Shown here: piece after piece, positions 23,585 to 32,197 of the stretch
How the letters are laid out: every line of letters begins with the position of its first letter
How positions within the stretch are numbered: position 1 is the stretch's first letter
Origin: Paenibacillus xylanivorans
GTDB lineage: Bacteria > Bacillota > Bacilli > Paenibacillales > Paenibacillaceae
DNA length: 36,628 nucleotides
Assembly: GCF_001280595.1 (NCBI RefSeq)
Contig: NZ_LITU01000078.1
Coordinates: 1-36,628, forward strand
Direction of reading: 5' to 3'
Program-made: the position numbers and the translations under genes
Notes under the pieces: generated by a model
Database searches by the model: none
The model's input: only the letters and a program-made list of their open reading frames with translations
Told to the model about the DNA's origin: nothing

Positions 23585-24889
23585 ATGTTAGGATTTCAGT
23601 TGGTGCAGGAGGGGCGTATTCGATTATCCATTACGCCGGAGATGAAGCAATCCATTCATCTGCTGACCTTGTCGGGTCAGGAATTGGCTCGTTATTTGCA
23701 GGAAGCAGCAGAAGAAAATCCGGTGCTTGAGCTAGAAGAGCCCTCTGCCCTGCGCGCCCGTCTTTCCCGACGATTGAATGTGGGGAAGTTCTCTTCTCAT
23801 GATCCGCTTTTACAGGTACAAGGGGACGAACCTACACTTGAACATCTGTTAATATCCCAGCTTCGGTTGCAGAATCTTCTGCCTTCACTGGAGAACACCG
23901 CTGTATATTTGGCTGGTTGTGTCAATGAGGATGGCTATCTGACGATGGATTTGACTGAGGTTATGTCGGCAAGGGGGGTATCCATGCCAGAGGCTGTAGC
24001 AGCCATGGATATCCTTCAGTCGTTAGACCCTGCAGGTGTGGGCGCACGCAATCTGCGTGAATGCTTGTTGCTTCAAATTAAGCGTGATCCATTGGCTAAC
24101 GAGTATGCGAAGCACATGGTGGAGGAGGGTCTGGAGGAACTGGTTCGTTTCCATCCGGGCAGAGCAGGAACAAGACTGGGGATTTCGTCACAGCAGGCTC
24201 AGGCAGCCTATGACTATATTGCCCGTTTGGACCCGAAACCGTGCCGCTCCATGGGGTGTACGGAACGTCCGCATTACATCGTTCCCGATGCCGTTGTGCA
24301 AATAAGGAACGATGAAGTTTCTCTACGGTTAAATTCAGCGGGTGTGCCACGGGTATCCCTGAACGAGGCTTGTTGCCGCTGGATCAGGGAGATCGATGCA
24401 GACGAGATCTGGTCAGGTCGGGCAGCAGAAGCGAGAGCAATCATTCGCAGCGTACGCATGCGTCGACGAACGCTGATGCGTGTTCTGGCTGCGATCATGA
24501 GTGAACAGGAAGCTTTTCTGCGTGAAGGACCTGCCGGTTTGAAGCCGCTCAATCTGGCGGTTATTGCCGAGGCCATCGGCATGCATGAGTCGACGGTGAG
24601 CCGTACGGTCAATGGCAAATTTGTTCAGACACCGCATGGTGTATTTGAACTCAAGGCTTTTTTTGCCTCAGGTCTTGAAACAACGAACGGAGAGATGGCC
24701 TCTGCGCCGGCGGTGAAGCTCAGACTGAAAGAGCTGATTCGTTCTGAACGGGCGGAACGCCCATACTCGGACAGTCAACTCACGGCATTACTCGCGAATG
24801 AAGGTATCGTTATCTCCCGCAGAACCGTTGCGAAATACAGGGAGGAGCTTCAGATTTTGCCTTCACTTGAACGGAAGCGCTGGGCATGA
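23585..24889 (+). CDS. rpoN: RNA polymerase sigma-54 factor
   Basis: A 434-residue sigma-54 (SigL-type) factor. ATG 23585 is preceded by AAGGGGGAG at good spacing; an upstream in-frame start would add 10 unrelated residues. Region I is clear at the N-terminus (GFQLVQEGRIRLSITPEMKQSIHLL, with Q-rich spacing typical of the family). The core-binding region follows (SLDPAGVGARNLRECLLLQ), then the helix-turn-helix (IAEAIGMHESTVSRTVNGKFVQTPHGVFELKAFF). The RpoN box reads RRTVAKYREELQI (about residues 412-424). It is encoded beside the sigma-54-dependent proline genes and their activator. B. subtilis sigL is the counterpart name. Confidence 0.95.
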   Translation: MLGFQLVQEGRIRLSITPEMKQSIHLLTLSGQELARYLQEAAEENPVLELEEPSALRARLSRRLNVGKFSSHDPLLQVQGDEPTLEHLLISQLRLQNLLPSLENTAVYLAGCVNEDGYLTMDLTEVMSARGVSMPEAVAAMDILQSLDPAGVGARNLRECLLLQIKRDPLANEYAKHMVEEGLEELVRFHPGRAGTRLGISSQQAQAAYDYIARLDPKPCRSMGCTERPHYIVPDAVVQIRNDEVSLRLNSAGVPRVSLNEACCRWIREIDADEIWSGRAAEARAIIRSVRMRRRTLMRVLAAIMSEQEAFLREGPAGLKPLNLAVIAEAIGMHESTVSRTVNGKFVQTPHGVFELKAFFASGLETTNGEMASAPAVKLRLKELIRSERAERPYSDSQLTALLANEGIVISRRTVAKYREELQILPSLERKRWA

Positions 24890-24922
24890 AGGTACTTTTG
24901 GCTTCATTATTTATCGTAAACA

Positions 24923-24965
24923 AACAACCCCCACAGACCATTAAACTCGGTTTGCGGGGGTTGTT
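24923..24965. terminator. Terminator of the sigma-54 gene
   Basis: AACAACCCCC (24923-24932) pairs perfectly with GGGGGTTGTT (24956-24965). It lies 34 bp after the rpoN stop codon and before the convergent aspartase gene. Confidence 0.8.
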
Positions 24966-25052
24966 CGTTCCGATTTAACAGCGATCAGAAGGTTGTTCTG
25001 TCATCGGAGTGTCAGTGTAAATATTCATTAGTTGAACTTAAGTTGAACTTAA

Positions 25053-26486
25053 TTACAACCGTTCCATATTACGCAGGAAGTGTTCACCTGCAATACCAGG
25101 AGTAGTCATCTGCTCTGGGTGCAAAATTTCTTCCAGTTCTTCAGGTGTCAGTAGACCCCGTTCCAGAATAATCTCCTGCAAGGTGTTTCCGGTCTTCATC
25201 GCTTCCTTCACTATGGAGGCTGCCACATCATAGCCCAGATGTGGATTCAGCGCTGTAATTACACTGAAGCTCTGCTTCATGATTAACGCACAACGCTCAC
25301 GGTTCGCTTCCATCTCTTCAACAGCATAACGAGTGAAGACGTCGATGCCATTATTCATGATTTTAAGCGATTGCAACAAGTTGAACGCGATAACCGGACC
25401 CATGACGTTCAATTCGAATTGACCAGCTTCACAGGCCATACAGATCGTATGGTCATTCCCCATAACCTGGAAGGATACCTGATTGATCACTTCCGCCATA
25501 ACCGGATTCACTTTGCCCGGCATGATGGACGAACCTGGCTGACGCGGTGGAAGGCGCAACTCATTGAATCCTGCACGTGGACCGGAAGCCATCATGCGAA
25601 TATCGTTACAGATTTTGGACAGACTGACAGCACATACTTTCAGTGCGGCCGACAATTCCAGATAGGCATCCGTATTCTGTGTGGCATCCACAAGATCCTC
25701 GGCCGTTTGCAAATTCAATCCTGTCACATCGGACAGATGCTCCGTGACTTTGACGATGTATTCCGGTTTGGCATTGAGGCCTGTACCTACAGCCGTCGCT
25801 CCCAAGTTAATGGTGAGCAGACGACGATTTGCGAACTCGAGACGCTCAATATCACGTCCGATAACGCGCGCATAGGCACCGAACTCTTGTCCAAGGCGAA
25901 TAGGCACAGCATCCTGAAGATGTGTCCGACCTACTTTGACTACATCGTTAAATTCCTGTTCTTTTTTGCGGAACGCATCCTGCAGACGCTTCATCGTATC
26001 CAGCAACGTTTCAGACAACCGATACGCAGCAATGCGTAGTGCGGTTGGGATTACGTCATTGGTGGATTGGGACATGTTCACATGGTTATTCGGGTTACAG
26101 TGGAAATAGTCACCCTTGTTCTGCAATAACAGTTCCAGTCCACGATTGGCCAGAATTTCGTTCATATTCATATTCATGGAGGTGCCTGCACCGCCCTGAA
26201 TGGAGTCAACAATAAAATGATCCAGATGATGGCCTTTCATCATTTCTTCAGCAGCCATGACGATGACATCGCCAATTTTGCGTGGCAGCATCTTCAGCTC
26301 CATATTCGTGATTGCCGCAGCCTTTTTCACCGCAGCCAGAGCTGTAATCAGCTCCCGGTGTACAGGAACGCCGGTAATCGGGAAGTTCTCTACAGCCCGA
26401 ATCGTCTGTATTCCGTAATAAGCATAAGCAGGAATTTCTTTTTCTCCAATAAAATCTTTCTCCGTCCTTGTGGACATTGTAGACAT
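25053..26486 (-). CDS. aspA: Aspartate ammonia-lyase (aspartase)
   Basis: A 477-residue member of the fumarase/aspartase superfamily, full length for aspartase. ATG 26486 is chosen because GGAGG lies 8 nt upstream. Key motifs are SQSTNDVIPTALRIA, the VGRTHLQDAVP His motif, the GPRAGFNELRLPP stretch and the signature GSSIMPGKVNPVMAEVINQ, whose PVMAEV form favours aspartase over fumarase (PTQ). The enzyme converts aspartate to fumarate and ammonium in the cytoplasm. It is convergent with rpoN and divergent from the chemoreceptor gene. With proline and alanine catabolism nearby, the region is rich in amino-acid breakdown. Confidence 0.94.
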   Translation of the reverse strand: MSTMSTRTEKDFIGEKEIPAYAYYGIQTIRAVENFPITGVPVHRELITALAAVKKAAAITNMELKMLPRKIGDVIVMAAEEMMKGHHLDHFIVDSIQGGAGTSMNMNMNEILANRGLELLLQNKGDYFHCNPNNHVNMSQSTNDVIPTALRIAAYRLSETLLDTMKRLQDAFRKKEQEFNDVVKVGRTHLQDAVPIRLGQEFGAYARVIGRDIERLEFANRRLLTINLGATAVGTGLNAKPEYIVKVTEHLSDVTGLNLQTAEDLVDATQNTDAYLELSAALKVCAVSLSKICNDIRMMASGPRAGFNELRLPPRQPGSSIMPGKVNPVMAEVINQVSFQVMGNDHTICMACEAGQFELNVMGPVIAFNLLQSLKIMNNGIDVFTRYAVEEMEANRERCALIMKQSFSVITALNPHLGYDVAASIVKEAMKTGNTLQEIILERGLLTPEELEEILHPEQMTTPGIAGEHFLRNMERL

Positions 26487-26808
26487 TTCGTTCGCCTCCA
26501 GTGGCATCCAAAAATAGGTCAGCTCCGGCAATGCCGAAGCGCACTCAGTATATCATTTAAGCAAAATGGATGCCAACCTAAATCATTTCACCCTTCTTGC
26601 CGATAAATAATTTAAATTAAGGATATCACCTTGGCAGATTAAAGTTTCAGTCAGTCAAAACTCGTCTTATCAATTATGCTCCACTCAGAGGAGAAGTCAT
26701 GCATGAAGAATTAGATGGGTAGTGGATTTGTCGTTTTCAGTGATCTAAATCACATGTTATTTGGTTATCTACTGGTAAAATAGGAAAAAAGGACTATGAG
26801 GTGTGAAG
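26487..26808. other. Divergent regulatory region between aspA and the chemoreceptor gene
   Basis: A 322-bp space. It contains the 3' part of an unused upstream extension of aspA, an AT-rich palindromic stretch near 26605-26620 and a CRP/FNR-type site with a -10 box for the chemoreceptor gene. No further gene is seen. Confidence 0.6.
26739..26754. promoter_or_regulatory. CRP/FNR-type binding site
   Basis: AGTGA-TCTAAA-TCACA matches 9 of 10 fixed bases of TGTGA-N6-TCACA, the Fnr/Crp-family consensus. A TAAAAT -10 lies at 26776-26781. If transcription starts near 26788, the site is centred at about -41.5, the classical class II activator position. It precedes the chemoreceptor gene and is also upstream of divergent aspA. 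Confidence 0.6.
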
Positions 26809-28086
26809 ATGAAGTGGACTTTAGGCGCAAAAACCGTCGCAGGTTTGGTACTGATTTCACTGATTACGTACGGAACTAGCGGCTTTTTTATATTTTTCCT
26901 CCAGGACTGGCTCTCGTTCTCTATGCCAAGCTGGTTGTACATCTCCATCGTACTCATCATGGGTGTGTGCTGGAACGCGATTCTGGGCTGGTTTGCCTCC
27001 CGCTGGCTAACTCGTCCAATTGTACATTTGTCCCGTGCGGCACAACAAGTCTCATCGGGGGATTTGACGGCCGAGATTCCAGAGCGGCGTACACAGGATG
27101 AAATTACTGTATTATATGATGCTTTTCGCGTAATGGTTTTCAATCTGAGAAGTATTGTAAACGATATTACGGATAGTACACGTACAACCTCACAGAACGC
27201 ACAGTCACTCAGTGAAGCGATTGCCCAGGCAGCAGAGCAGATCGAGATGATGTCTGATGCGGTGGATCATATTGCTGTGGGTGTGGAAGAGCAGAAGACG
27301 ACTTCACATCAGTCGCTGATTACAGCAGATGAAATGTTGAATGATTTTCAGCGTATGCGCAGTCAGTCGATCGGTATGACAGAGATGTCCGGCCAGATGG
27401 AACGCTCGGTAGATCATACGAAACAAACCTTCTCTTCTCTGATGAAAGGAATGGACGAGCTGACGGAGTCCCACAACCGTTCCCGTGACATCATGGTGCT
27501 GCTTGAGAAGGAAGCGTCGGATATTGAAGCCATTACTCAGTCCGTCAAAAACATTGCAGAGGAAACAGGATTGCTTGCCTTGAACGCTTCCATTGAGGCT
27601 GCACGTGCGGGAGAAGAGGGATCGGGCTTTGCTGTAGTGGCACAGCAGATTCGCAAGCTGGCAGACGAGAGTAAACAATCGGTGCATCGGATTAATGAGC
27701 TGATCAGCCGTGTTCAGCAGCGTATCAAGGATACAGCCCAACTGATTCATGAACAGCATGGCCTCGTTGTGAATGAATCCGAGCGCACGATCTCTGTTGA
27801 TCAGACGTTGCAGGAGCTTACAGGTACGGTAGAAGTGTTTATGAAGGGCGCTCATGAAATCGGATCCAAAATTGGGGAACAGACCAGCCGCGTGGAACAA
27901 ACGCATGGTCATGTGAAAAAGATCCAAGGGAAAGCAGGATCGTTCTCGGATGAGGCGAGACGGATTATGGATGCGGCACATGAAGAGACAGCAATCATGC
28001 AGGAAATTTCGTCCTCGGCTGAAGAGCTGAGACAGTTAACAGATCGATTAATGGACAAAACGAAAGCATTTCGGATGCAGCCTTGA
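26809..28086 (+). CDS. Methyl-accepting chemotaxis protein without outer sensor domain
   Basis: A 425-residue chemoreceptor. ATG 26809 is chosen because GAGGTG lies 6 nt upstream (an in-frame GTG at 26803 overlaps that site). Two hydrophobic segments (about 10-32 and 42-65) are separated by only about 10 residues, so there is almost no extracellular part. A HAMP domain follows (about 66-118, TRPIVHLSRAAQQVSSGDLTA), then a long coiled-coil signalling domain with the conserved hairpin tip IAEETGLLALNASIEAARAGE (within 250-275). It should pass signals to CheA/CheW. Sensing through the membrane or energy state is possible. The CRP/FNR-type site suggests oxygen-linked expression. Confidence 0.93.
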   Translation: MKWTLGAKTVAGLVLISLITYGTSGFFIFFLQDWLSFSMPSWLYISIVLIMGVCWNAILGWFASRWLTRPIVHLSRAAQQVSSGDLTAEIPERRTQDEITVLYDAFRVMVFNLRSIVNDITDSTRTTSQNAQSLSEAIAQAAEQIEMMSDAVDHIAVGVEEQKTTSHQSLITADEMLNDFQRMRSQSIGMTEMSGQMERSVDHTKQTFSSLMKGMDELTESHNRSRDIMVLLEKEASDIEAITQSVKNIAEETGLLALNASIEAARAGEEGSGFAVVAQQIRKLADESKQSVHRINELISRVQQRIKDTAQLIHEQHGLVVNESERTISVDQTLQELTGTVEVFMKGAHEIGSKIGEQTSRVEQTHGHVKKIQGKAGSFSDEARRIMDAAHEETAIMQEISSSAEELRQLTDRLMDKTKAFRMQP

Positions 28087-28255
28087 GCTGTTTCCGGGAT
28101 GTTTTTTTGCTTATTATGGTTAAAGCCGAACGTTCTTTCGTAAAAACTGAAATATGTAAAGATTTTTTTATGAAACATTAACAAATTCGCAACGCTTGGG
28201 CGATAAATGAAGATATAATGGTAGTATTCCACTACAGATTAAGGAGCCCAGCATA

Positions 28256-29101
28256 TTGAAAACTTGGACAGGTATCCTGCTGATGATTATTTTGGCGGTA
28301 GCGACGATTAGTACAACTTCGTCTGCCAGAACCATGAATGAATCGCAAAAACAGCTTAACATAGATGATCAATCCAGCCAGACCTCAGCGGTCGTGGCTT
28401 CCAATATAGAAACAATGAATGAAGCAGCGTTTACAACGAAGGAATCGATCCCTGTTAAGGGAGAGTACGTTTCGGTTGCTCCGGAAAATGAGAACGTAAG
28501 ACTGTACCCCATGAAAGTCGAAGGTTCAGGATATATATATAACGGTATGGTGTTGGAAGTGAACGGCAAGAAACGTGAATTCAGTAAATGGCAGGGAGAA
28601 GGCGGCTCTTACAAACCGGAAGTACACGAACTGGATCTGAATGGAGATGGCAAGAAGGAGGTTGTTGTGTTGTTTACAGCCGGTCATGGTACAGGCATTT
28701 ATCTAGGTGAGGCCCATATTATCGATCCAGACACGCTGGAAGAAATGAAGATGCAGTCACTAGATGAGATTGTGAAGCAGCATGTGAATTCGAAAGTCAG
28801 TGTTACACCAGATCAGGTGACGATCAACATTACCGTTGATGGTGTTCATGCAGAGCCTTCACTGATGGAGGAAGACACGAGCGAGGGAGTGTATAACGAG
28901 GAGCTCAAGTTCGGCGGTGTTGTGTATTACAGTGTAGAGAACGGCAAGTTGCTTGTGTCGGCATCCGGTGCATACGGTATGGGTTTATATGACGGTGATC
29001 TGAACTTTGCCTATGATAATAAGGATGGCGAGTGGCAGGCTGTGGAGTTGGAGTACAGCTCGGAAGAGTATGAAGATGAGTACTATGAATCTTTTGATTG
29101 A
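28256..29101 (+). CDS. Predicted secreted protein with FG-GAP/EF-hand-like motif
   Basis: A 281-residue protein of unknown function. TTG 28256 follows AAGGAG by about 10 nt. An N-terminal signal peptide is likely (basic MK, hydrophobic ILLMIILAVATIS, small residues before about position 25). The mature part is acidic, and the C-terminus is rich in Glu, Asp and Tyr. HELDLNGDGKKEVVVLF (about 123-139) is a calcium-type DxNxDG loop as in FG-GAP/VCBS repeats, followed by GTGIYLGEAHIID. A second related stretch is near YDGDLNFAYDNKDGEW. A TATAAT lies at 28214-28219. It may be an exported calcium-binding protein; the role is unknown. Confidence 0.75.
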   Translation: MKTWTGILLMIILAVATISTTSSARTMNESQKQLNIDDQSSQTSAVVASNIETMNEAAFTTKESIPVKGEYVSVAPENENVRLYPMKVEGSGYIYNGMVLEVNGKKREFSKWQGEGGSYKPEVHELDLNGDGKKEVVVLFTAGHGTGIYLGEAHIIDPDTLEEMKMQSLDEIVKQHVNSKVSVTPDQVTINITVDGVHAEPSLMEEDTSEGVYNEELKFGGVVYYSVENGKLLVSASGAYGMGLYDGDLNFAYDNKDGEWQAVELEYSSEEYEDEYYESFD

Positions 29102-29188
29102 ATCGATTGATTAGAGAAGAGCGGAATTGCAGGCAGTTATGACAAAAAGATATATCCCCATTGTCTAAAATGACACAGGGAAACGGGT

Positions 29189-29220
29189 GAGGCTGAAAAA
29201 AATGATATACCTTTAGCCTC
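29189..29220. terminator. Possible terminator after the secreted protein gene
   Basis: GAGGCT (29189-29194) pairs with AGCCTC (29215-29220) around an AT-rich loop, extended by G-T and G-C pairs. Only three Ts follow, so termination is uncertain. Confidence 0.35.
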
Positions 29221-29272
29221 GCTTTGTGCTATCCAAAATCGAATTATATTCCAGGAATTTACCATGAAATGG

Positions 29273-29300
29273 TTGACACAAACACTTTAGTCGTTTAAAT
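29273..29300 (+). promoter_or_regulatory. Sigma-A promoter of the copper-amine-oxidase-domain gene
   Basis: A perfect TTGACA at 29273-29278 is followed after 16 bp by TTAAAT (29295-29300), about 50 bp before the gene start. The -10 assignment is approximate. Confidence 0.5.
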
Positions 29301-29349
29301 GTATAAAGGATGGAACTCATCTATTTCATACTTTCAGGAGGGATTATTA

Positions 29350-30057
29350 ATGAAGAAGAAGGTCGTATTGGGCTTAATGGTGGGTACACTAACACTCGGC
29401 GTTGGCACTGGAGCACTTGCAGCAACGGGTCTGGAACCGATCAAAGCGTATTTGAACAGCAAGATATCTCTGAAAATAAATGGGACAACGGTAACAGCCA
29501 AAGACGCCAATGGCAAGACGGTTCTGCCGATTACGTATAATGGAACAACTTATCTGCCTGTGCGTGCAGTAGGTGACCTGTTGGGTACTGAGATCAGTTA
29601 TGACAGTGCCAACTCCTCCGTTATTATTGGCGACAGTAATGGATCAGCTCCATCGGAAACAAACAAACTGACATTGAGTTCGCTCGGAGAAACCGTGTTG
29701 GGAACGTCTGGATGGCATACCAAAGATCCCGCAGATACTTCCTTCAAGGGCAAGGATTACAAAGATGTTTATTTGCATACCGATTCGGTCAAGCAGGGAA
29801 AAAGTTTCCAAATCATGACGCAAAAAAAATATTCCAAATTACATCTGGAACTGGCAGCAGTAGGCGGTTCCCAGGAGATTAAAATAATGGATGCCAATAA
29901 TACAACCCTGAAATCTGTATCGCTTGCTGCGGGAGATGGTTTGATTGGTGTTGATGTGGATGTATCCAAAACAGATTTTGTGTTTGTAGAGATTGTGGAT
30001 GAAGCGCCTGGTTCTTCCTTGTTTGTGCCCCTGACTACATCTTATTTGATCAAATAA
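29350..30057 (+). CDS. Exported protein with copper amine oxidase N-terminal (stalk) domain
   Basis: A 235-residue protein. ATG 29350 follows AGGAGGG; an upstream in-frame ATG adds 17 residues without a signal-like start. It has a clear signal peptide (MKKKVVLGLMVGTLTLGVGTGALAA, with cleavage expected after ALA). Residues about 38-95 resemble the small domain named after the N-terminus of copper amine oxidases (KINGTTVTAKDANGKTVLPI, TYLPVRAVGDLLGTEISYD), very common in Paenibacillus exported proteins. It carries no oxidase activity itself. The C-terminal 130 residues form a beta-rich domain (WHTKDPADTSFKGKDYKDVYLH) that I cannot name; a carbohydrate-binding-like fold is possible. Confidence 0.83.
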   Translation: MKKKVVLGLMVGTLTLGVGTGALAATGLEPIKAYLNSKISLKINGTTVTAKDANGKTVLPITYNGTTYLPVRAVGDLLGTEISYDSANSSVIIGDSNGSAPSETNKLTLSSLGETVLGTSGWHTKDPADTSFKGKDYKDVYLHTDSVKQGKSFQIMTQKKYSKLHLELAAVGGSQEIKIMDANNTTLKSVSLAAGDGLIGVDVDVSKTDFVFVEIVDEAPGSSLFVPLTTSYLIK

Positions 30058-30077
30058 AATGACTTGTGGAACGTGAA

Positions 30078-30138
30078 AAACGATTATCGTCTGAACATCA
30101 GCCGGGTTTCTCGGGATGATGAACAGCGATAATCGTTT
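30078..30138. terminator. Bidirectional terminator
   Basis: A perfect 12-bp outer stem (AAACGATTATCG with CGATAATCGTTT) contains a second smaller stem in its loop. It lies between the convergent copper-amine-oxidase-domain gene and the dioxygenase gene, and T/A-rich tracts flank both sides. Confidence 0.8.
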
Positions 30139-30162
30139 ATTTGTTTCTATTGTAATCGTTGA

Positions 30163-31137
30163 TTATCGAATCATGGTATCCAGTGGTTTCAGTCTGGATT
30201 CAATCTCTGCCCGGCGTCCTTCAAGGAATGGAGGCAAAGCCAGGGACTCGCCAAGATGAGCCAATTCTTCATCCGTATCAAAGCCGGGACCGTCGGTTGC
30301 AAGCTCGAACAGAATACCATTTGCTTCACGGAAATAAAGGGAGCGGAAGTAGAAACGGTCTACGAAACCGGAATTCGGGAACCGGAAGTTATGCACGCGT
30401 TCCACCCATTGTTTCAGTTCTTCCTCATTATCCACACGGAAGGCCACATGGTGCACGCTGCCACGTCCAGGGCGTTCTTGGGCAAGGTCATTCCGTTCTT
30501 CGACATGCACCTCGGAGCCGCTACCACCTTCACCGGATTCAAAGACGAGTACATCCGGTTGGCCTGCGACAAAAGCAGGGTAGGCCCCTTTTTGACGGAA
30601 GCCGAGCAGTTCGGTAAGGACTGGAGCGGTAAGGGATGCATCTCTAACGGTAAGATGAATCGGACCTAATCCCACAATGCCGTACTCGGCGGGCACGGGG
30701 CTTTGCTCCCACGGTTTACCCCCTGCAACACCTGTATTGTTTTCATCGGAGACGAGAATCAGGCGTTGTCCTTCAAAGTCCGTAAACGAGAGAGTAGCGC
30801 GTCCCCCGCGTTCGGTGATTTCTCCATGTGGGACATCAAATTCGTCAAAACGCTGTTGCCAGTACGCAAGAGCTTTATCGTTTGGCACTCGCAGGGACGT
30901 TGCTGAGATGCTGTTCACACCTTCGCGTGTCTGTCCTGCCATCGGAATTTCAAAGAAGGTAAGTTCGGTACCCGGATTTCCTTTTTCATCTCCATAGAAG
31001 AGGTGATAGACCGAAACATCATCCTGGTTGACTGTTTTTTTGATCAGTCGCAGCCCCATAATGTTGGTATAGAAACGATAATTCTCAGCGGCGTGTGCGG
31101 TCAGTGCGGATACATGGTGAAGTCCTTTGATTTGCAT
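30163..31137 (-). CDS. Ring-cleaving dioxygenase, MhqO-like (glyoxalase/VOC fold)
   Basis: A 324-residue protein with two vicinal-oxygen-chelate modules. ATG 31137 follows AGGAGG by 9 nt. Metal-ligand candidates are His in IKGLHHVSALT (about 7), His in LGPIHLTVRD (about 155) or HHVAFRVDN (about 215) and Glu in GILFELATDGPGFDTDE (about 270). It resembles the MhqA/MhqE/MhqO hydroquinone-specific dioxygenases that Bacillus uses against quinones and catechols. A sequence matching the spacing and ends of the MhqR operator lies upstream. It is cytoplasmic, and the reaction is probably extradiol cleavage of a (hydro)quinone. The exact orthologue among the Mhq paralogues is not certain. Confidence 0.88.
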   Translation of the reverse strand: MQIKGLHHVSALTAHAAENYRFYTNIMGLRLIKKTVNQDDVSVYHLFYGDEKGNPGTELTFFEIPMAGQTREGVNSISATSLRVPNDKALAYWQQRFDEFDVPHGEITERGGRATLSFTDFEGQRLILVSDENNTGVAGGKPWEQSPVPAEYGIVGLGPIHLTVRDASLTAPVLTELLGFRQKGAYPAFVAGQPDVLVFESGEGGSGSEVHVEERNDLAQERPGRGSVHHVAFRVDNEEELKQWVERVHNFRFPNSGFVDRFYFRSLYFREANGILFELATDGPGFDTDEELAHLGESLALPPFLEGRRAEIESRLKPLDTMIR

Positions 31138-31185
31138 TATAAATTCCTCCTGGTGATGCATCTTATTTTATAATATTTCGTTAAG

Positions 31186-31200
31186 AAAGTTACTAACTTT
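31186..31200. promoter_or_regulatory. Perfect inverted repeat upstream of the dioxygenase gene
   Basis: AAAGTTA-C-TAACTTT is a perfect 7-1-7 palindrome about 50 bp before the dioxygenase ATG. It could be a second regulator site (HxlR/MarR-type sequences of this look are common). The binding protein is unknown. Confidence 0.4.
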
Positions 31201-31222
31201 TAGTGTGTTTTGTTCTTGGATT

Positions 31223-31240
31223 TATCTTAACATAAAGATA
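31223..31240. promoter_or_regulatory. MhqR-type operator and promoter region of the dioxygenase gene
   Basis: TATCTTAACATAAAGATA has the TATCT-N8-AGATA form I recall for the B. subtilis MhqR operator. On the minus strand TTGTTA, 17 bp and TAAGAT (overlapping this repeat) could be the promoter, so bound repressor would block the -10. The regulator gene is not in this window. Confidence 0.55.
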
Positions 31241-31362
31241 TTTAAATAACAATCCTTATTTAGAATTCCATCTGGACAGTCCACTCATTCAATGCCAAAA
31301 TGAAAAAGTTAACATTAAAGAGATATATTGTGTTTGTTTAACAAGAAGGAGAGAAGAGGCGC

Positions 31363-32124
31363 ATGGCATATCCCCAGTGGCTAGACCCTTATGATGCGGA
31401 ACCTTTTATACTGTTTTCAACTTCACACCTGTGGGCGATCGGCCTGATTGCTGCACTTATTATATTGATGTTCCTGTTTAAGAGCTGGCTACGCTCATCT
31501 TCATCCAACACACGCCGTACCATTCGAATTACGATGGCATGTGTCATGTTCGGCTGTGAGATTGTGCTTCAGCTCTGGTATGTGTATGGGGATGTGTGGA
31601 GTATGCAGACTTCATTGCCGCTGGAACTATGCAGTCTGTCACTGCTGTTATCTGCACTGCTACTATTGACACGTAGTCGACTGCTGCATTCTGCATTGCT
31701 GTTCGCAGGAATAGCAGGAGCCTTGATGGCAATCGTAACGCCTAATCTCGGTTATGCGTATGCCCATTTTCGTTTCATTCAATTTTTTACTGCTCACGCT
31801 TGTATTATTCTGGCGTTGTTCTATATGACTTGGGTAGAACAGCTTCGTCCAAGCTGGAGATCTGTGTTGGGTTCAATGATATTTGTGAATGTGGCAGCGT
31901 TGGTCGTATACGGTGTGGATGTCCTGCTTGACGCCAATTATATGTTTTTGAGACATAAACCGGATACGCCTTCAGTGCTCGACATGCTGGGCCCTTATCC
32001 CTTGTACATTCTTGGCGAAGAGGTGTTGGCTGTAGTGATGTTCTCCCTGATGTACGTCCTGCTCTTTGCGATTCCGCAGCGGCTAAATAACCGAGTGAAG
32101 AGAGGAAAGAGTTCCGCGCTCTAG
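31363..32124 (+). CDS. TIGR02206-type integral membrane protein (YwaF-like)
   Basis: A 253-residue membrane protein with about seven hydrophobic segments (approximately residues 25-43, 58-75, 84-103, 109-124, 135-155, 166-185 and 218-240). It resembles the TIGR02206/YwaF family, in which a short N-terminal cytoplasmic or outer segment is followed by conserved residues such as the PLELCSLS stretch. ATG follows AAGGAGAG. No catalytic role is established for the family. It is divergent from the dioxygenase gene, and nothing shows a functional link. Confidence 0.8.
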   Translation: MAYPQWLDPYDAEPFILFSTSHLWAIGLIAALIILMFLFKSWLRSSSSNTRRTIRITMACVMFGCEIVLQLWYVYGDVWSMQTSLPLELCSLSLLLSALLLLTRSRLLHSALLFAGIAGALMAIVTPNLGYAYAHFRFIQFFTAHACIILALFYMTWVEQLRPSWRSVLGSMIFVNVAALVVYGVDVLLDANYMFLRHKPDTPSVLDMLGPYPLYILGEEVLAVVMFSLMYVLLFAIPQRLNNRVKRGKSSAL

Positions 32125-32197
32125 TTAAAAGTCACCTGAAAGCGATAGGTAAGCACGGGACTCTCTTTTCTTTGTTCTTTTATAAAGTCATATATCA

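Noticed and set aside
24973..24990. TTAACAGCGATCAGAAG as a third copy of the ATCGCTGTT repeat (minus strand)
   Set aside because: Only about 10 bases match the core and the flanking ATCCCC block is missing, so chance is likely.
25371..26039. 222-codon plus-strand open frame opposite aspartase
   Set aside because: Antisense of aspA; His/Arg/Thr-rich, with no ribosome site or motif.
27304..27981. 225-codon minus-strand open frame opposite the chemoreceptor
   Set aside because: Antisense of the regular heptad coding pattern of the coiled coil, which commonly leaves long open frames.
28132..28145. CGAACGTTCTTTCG as a LexA/DinR box
   Set aside because: The half-site spacing does not fit CGAAC-N4-GTTCG, and no SOS gene follows.
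30110..30138. AACAGCGATAATCG as a copy of the ATCGCTGTT repeat
   Set aside because: The match falls in the terminator stem and does not extend into the conserved core.
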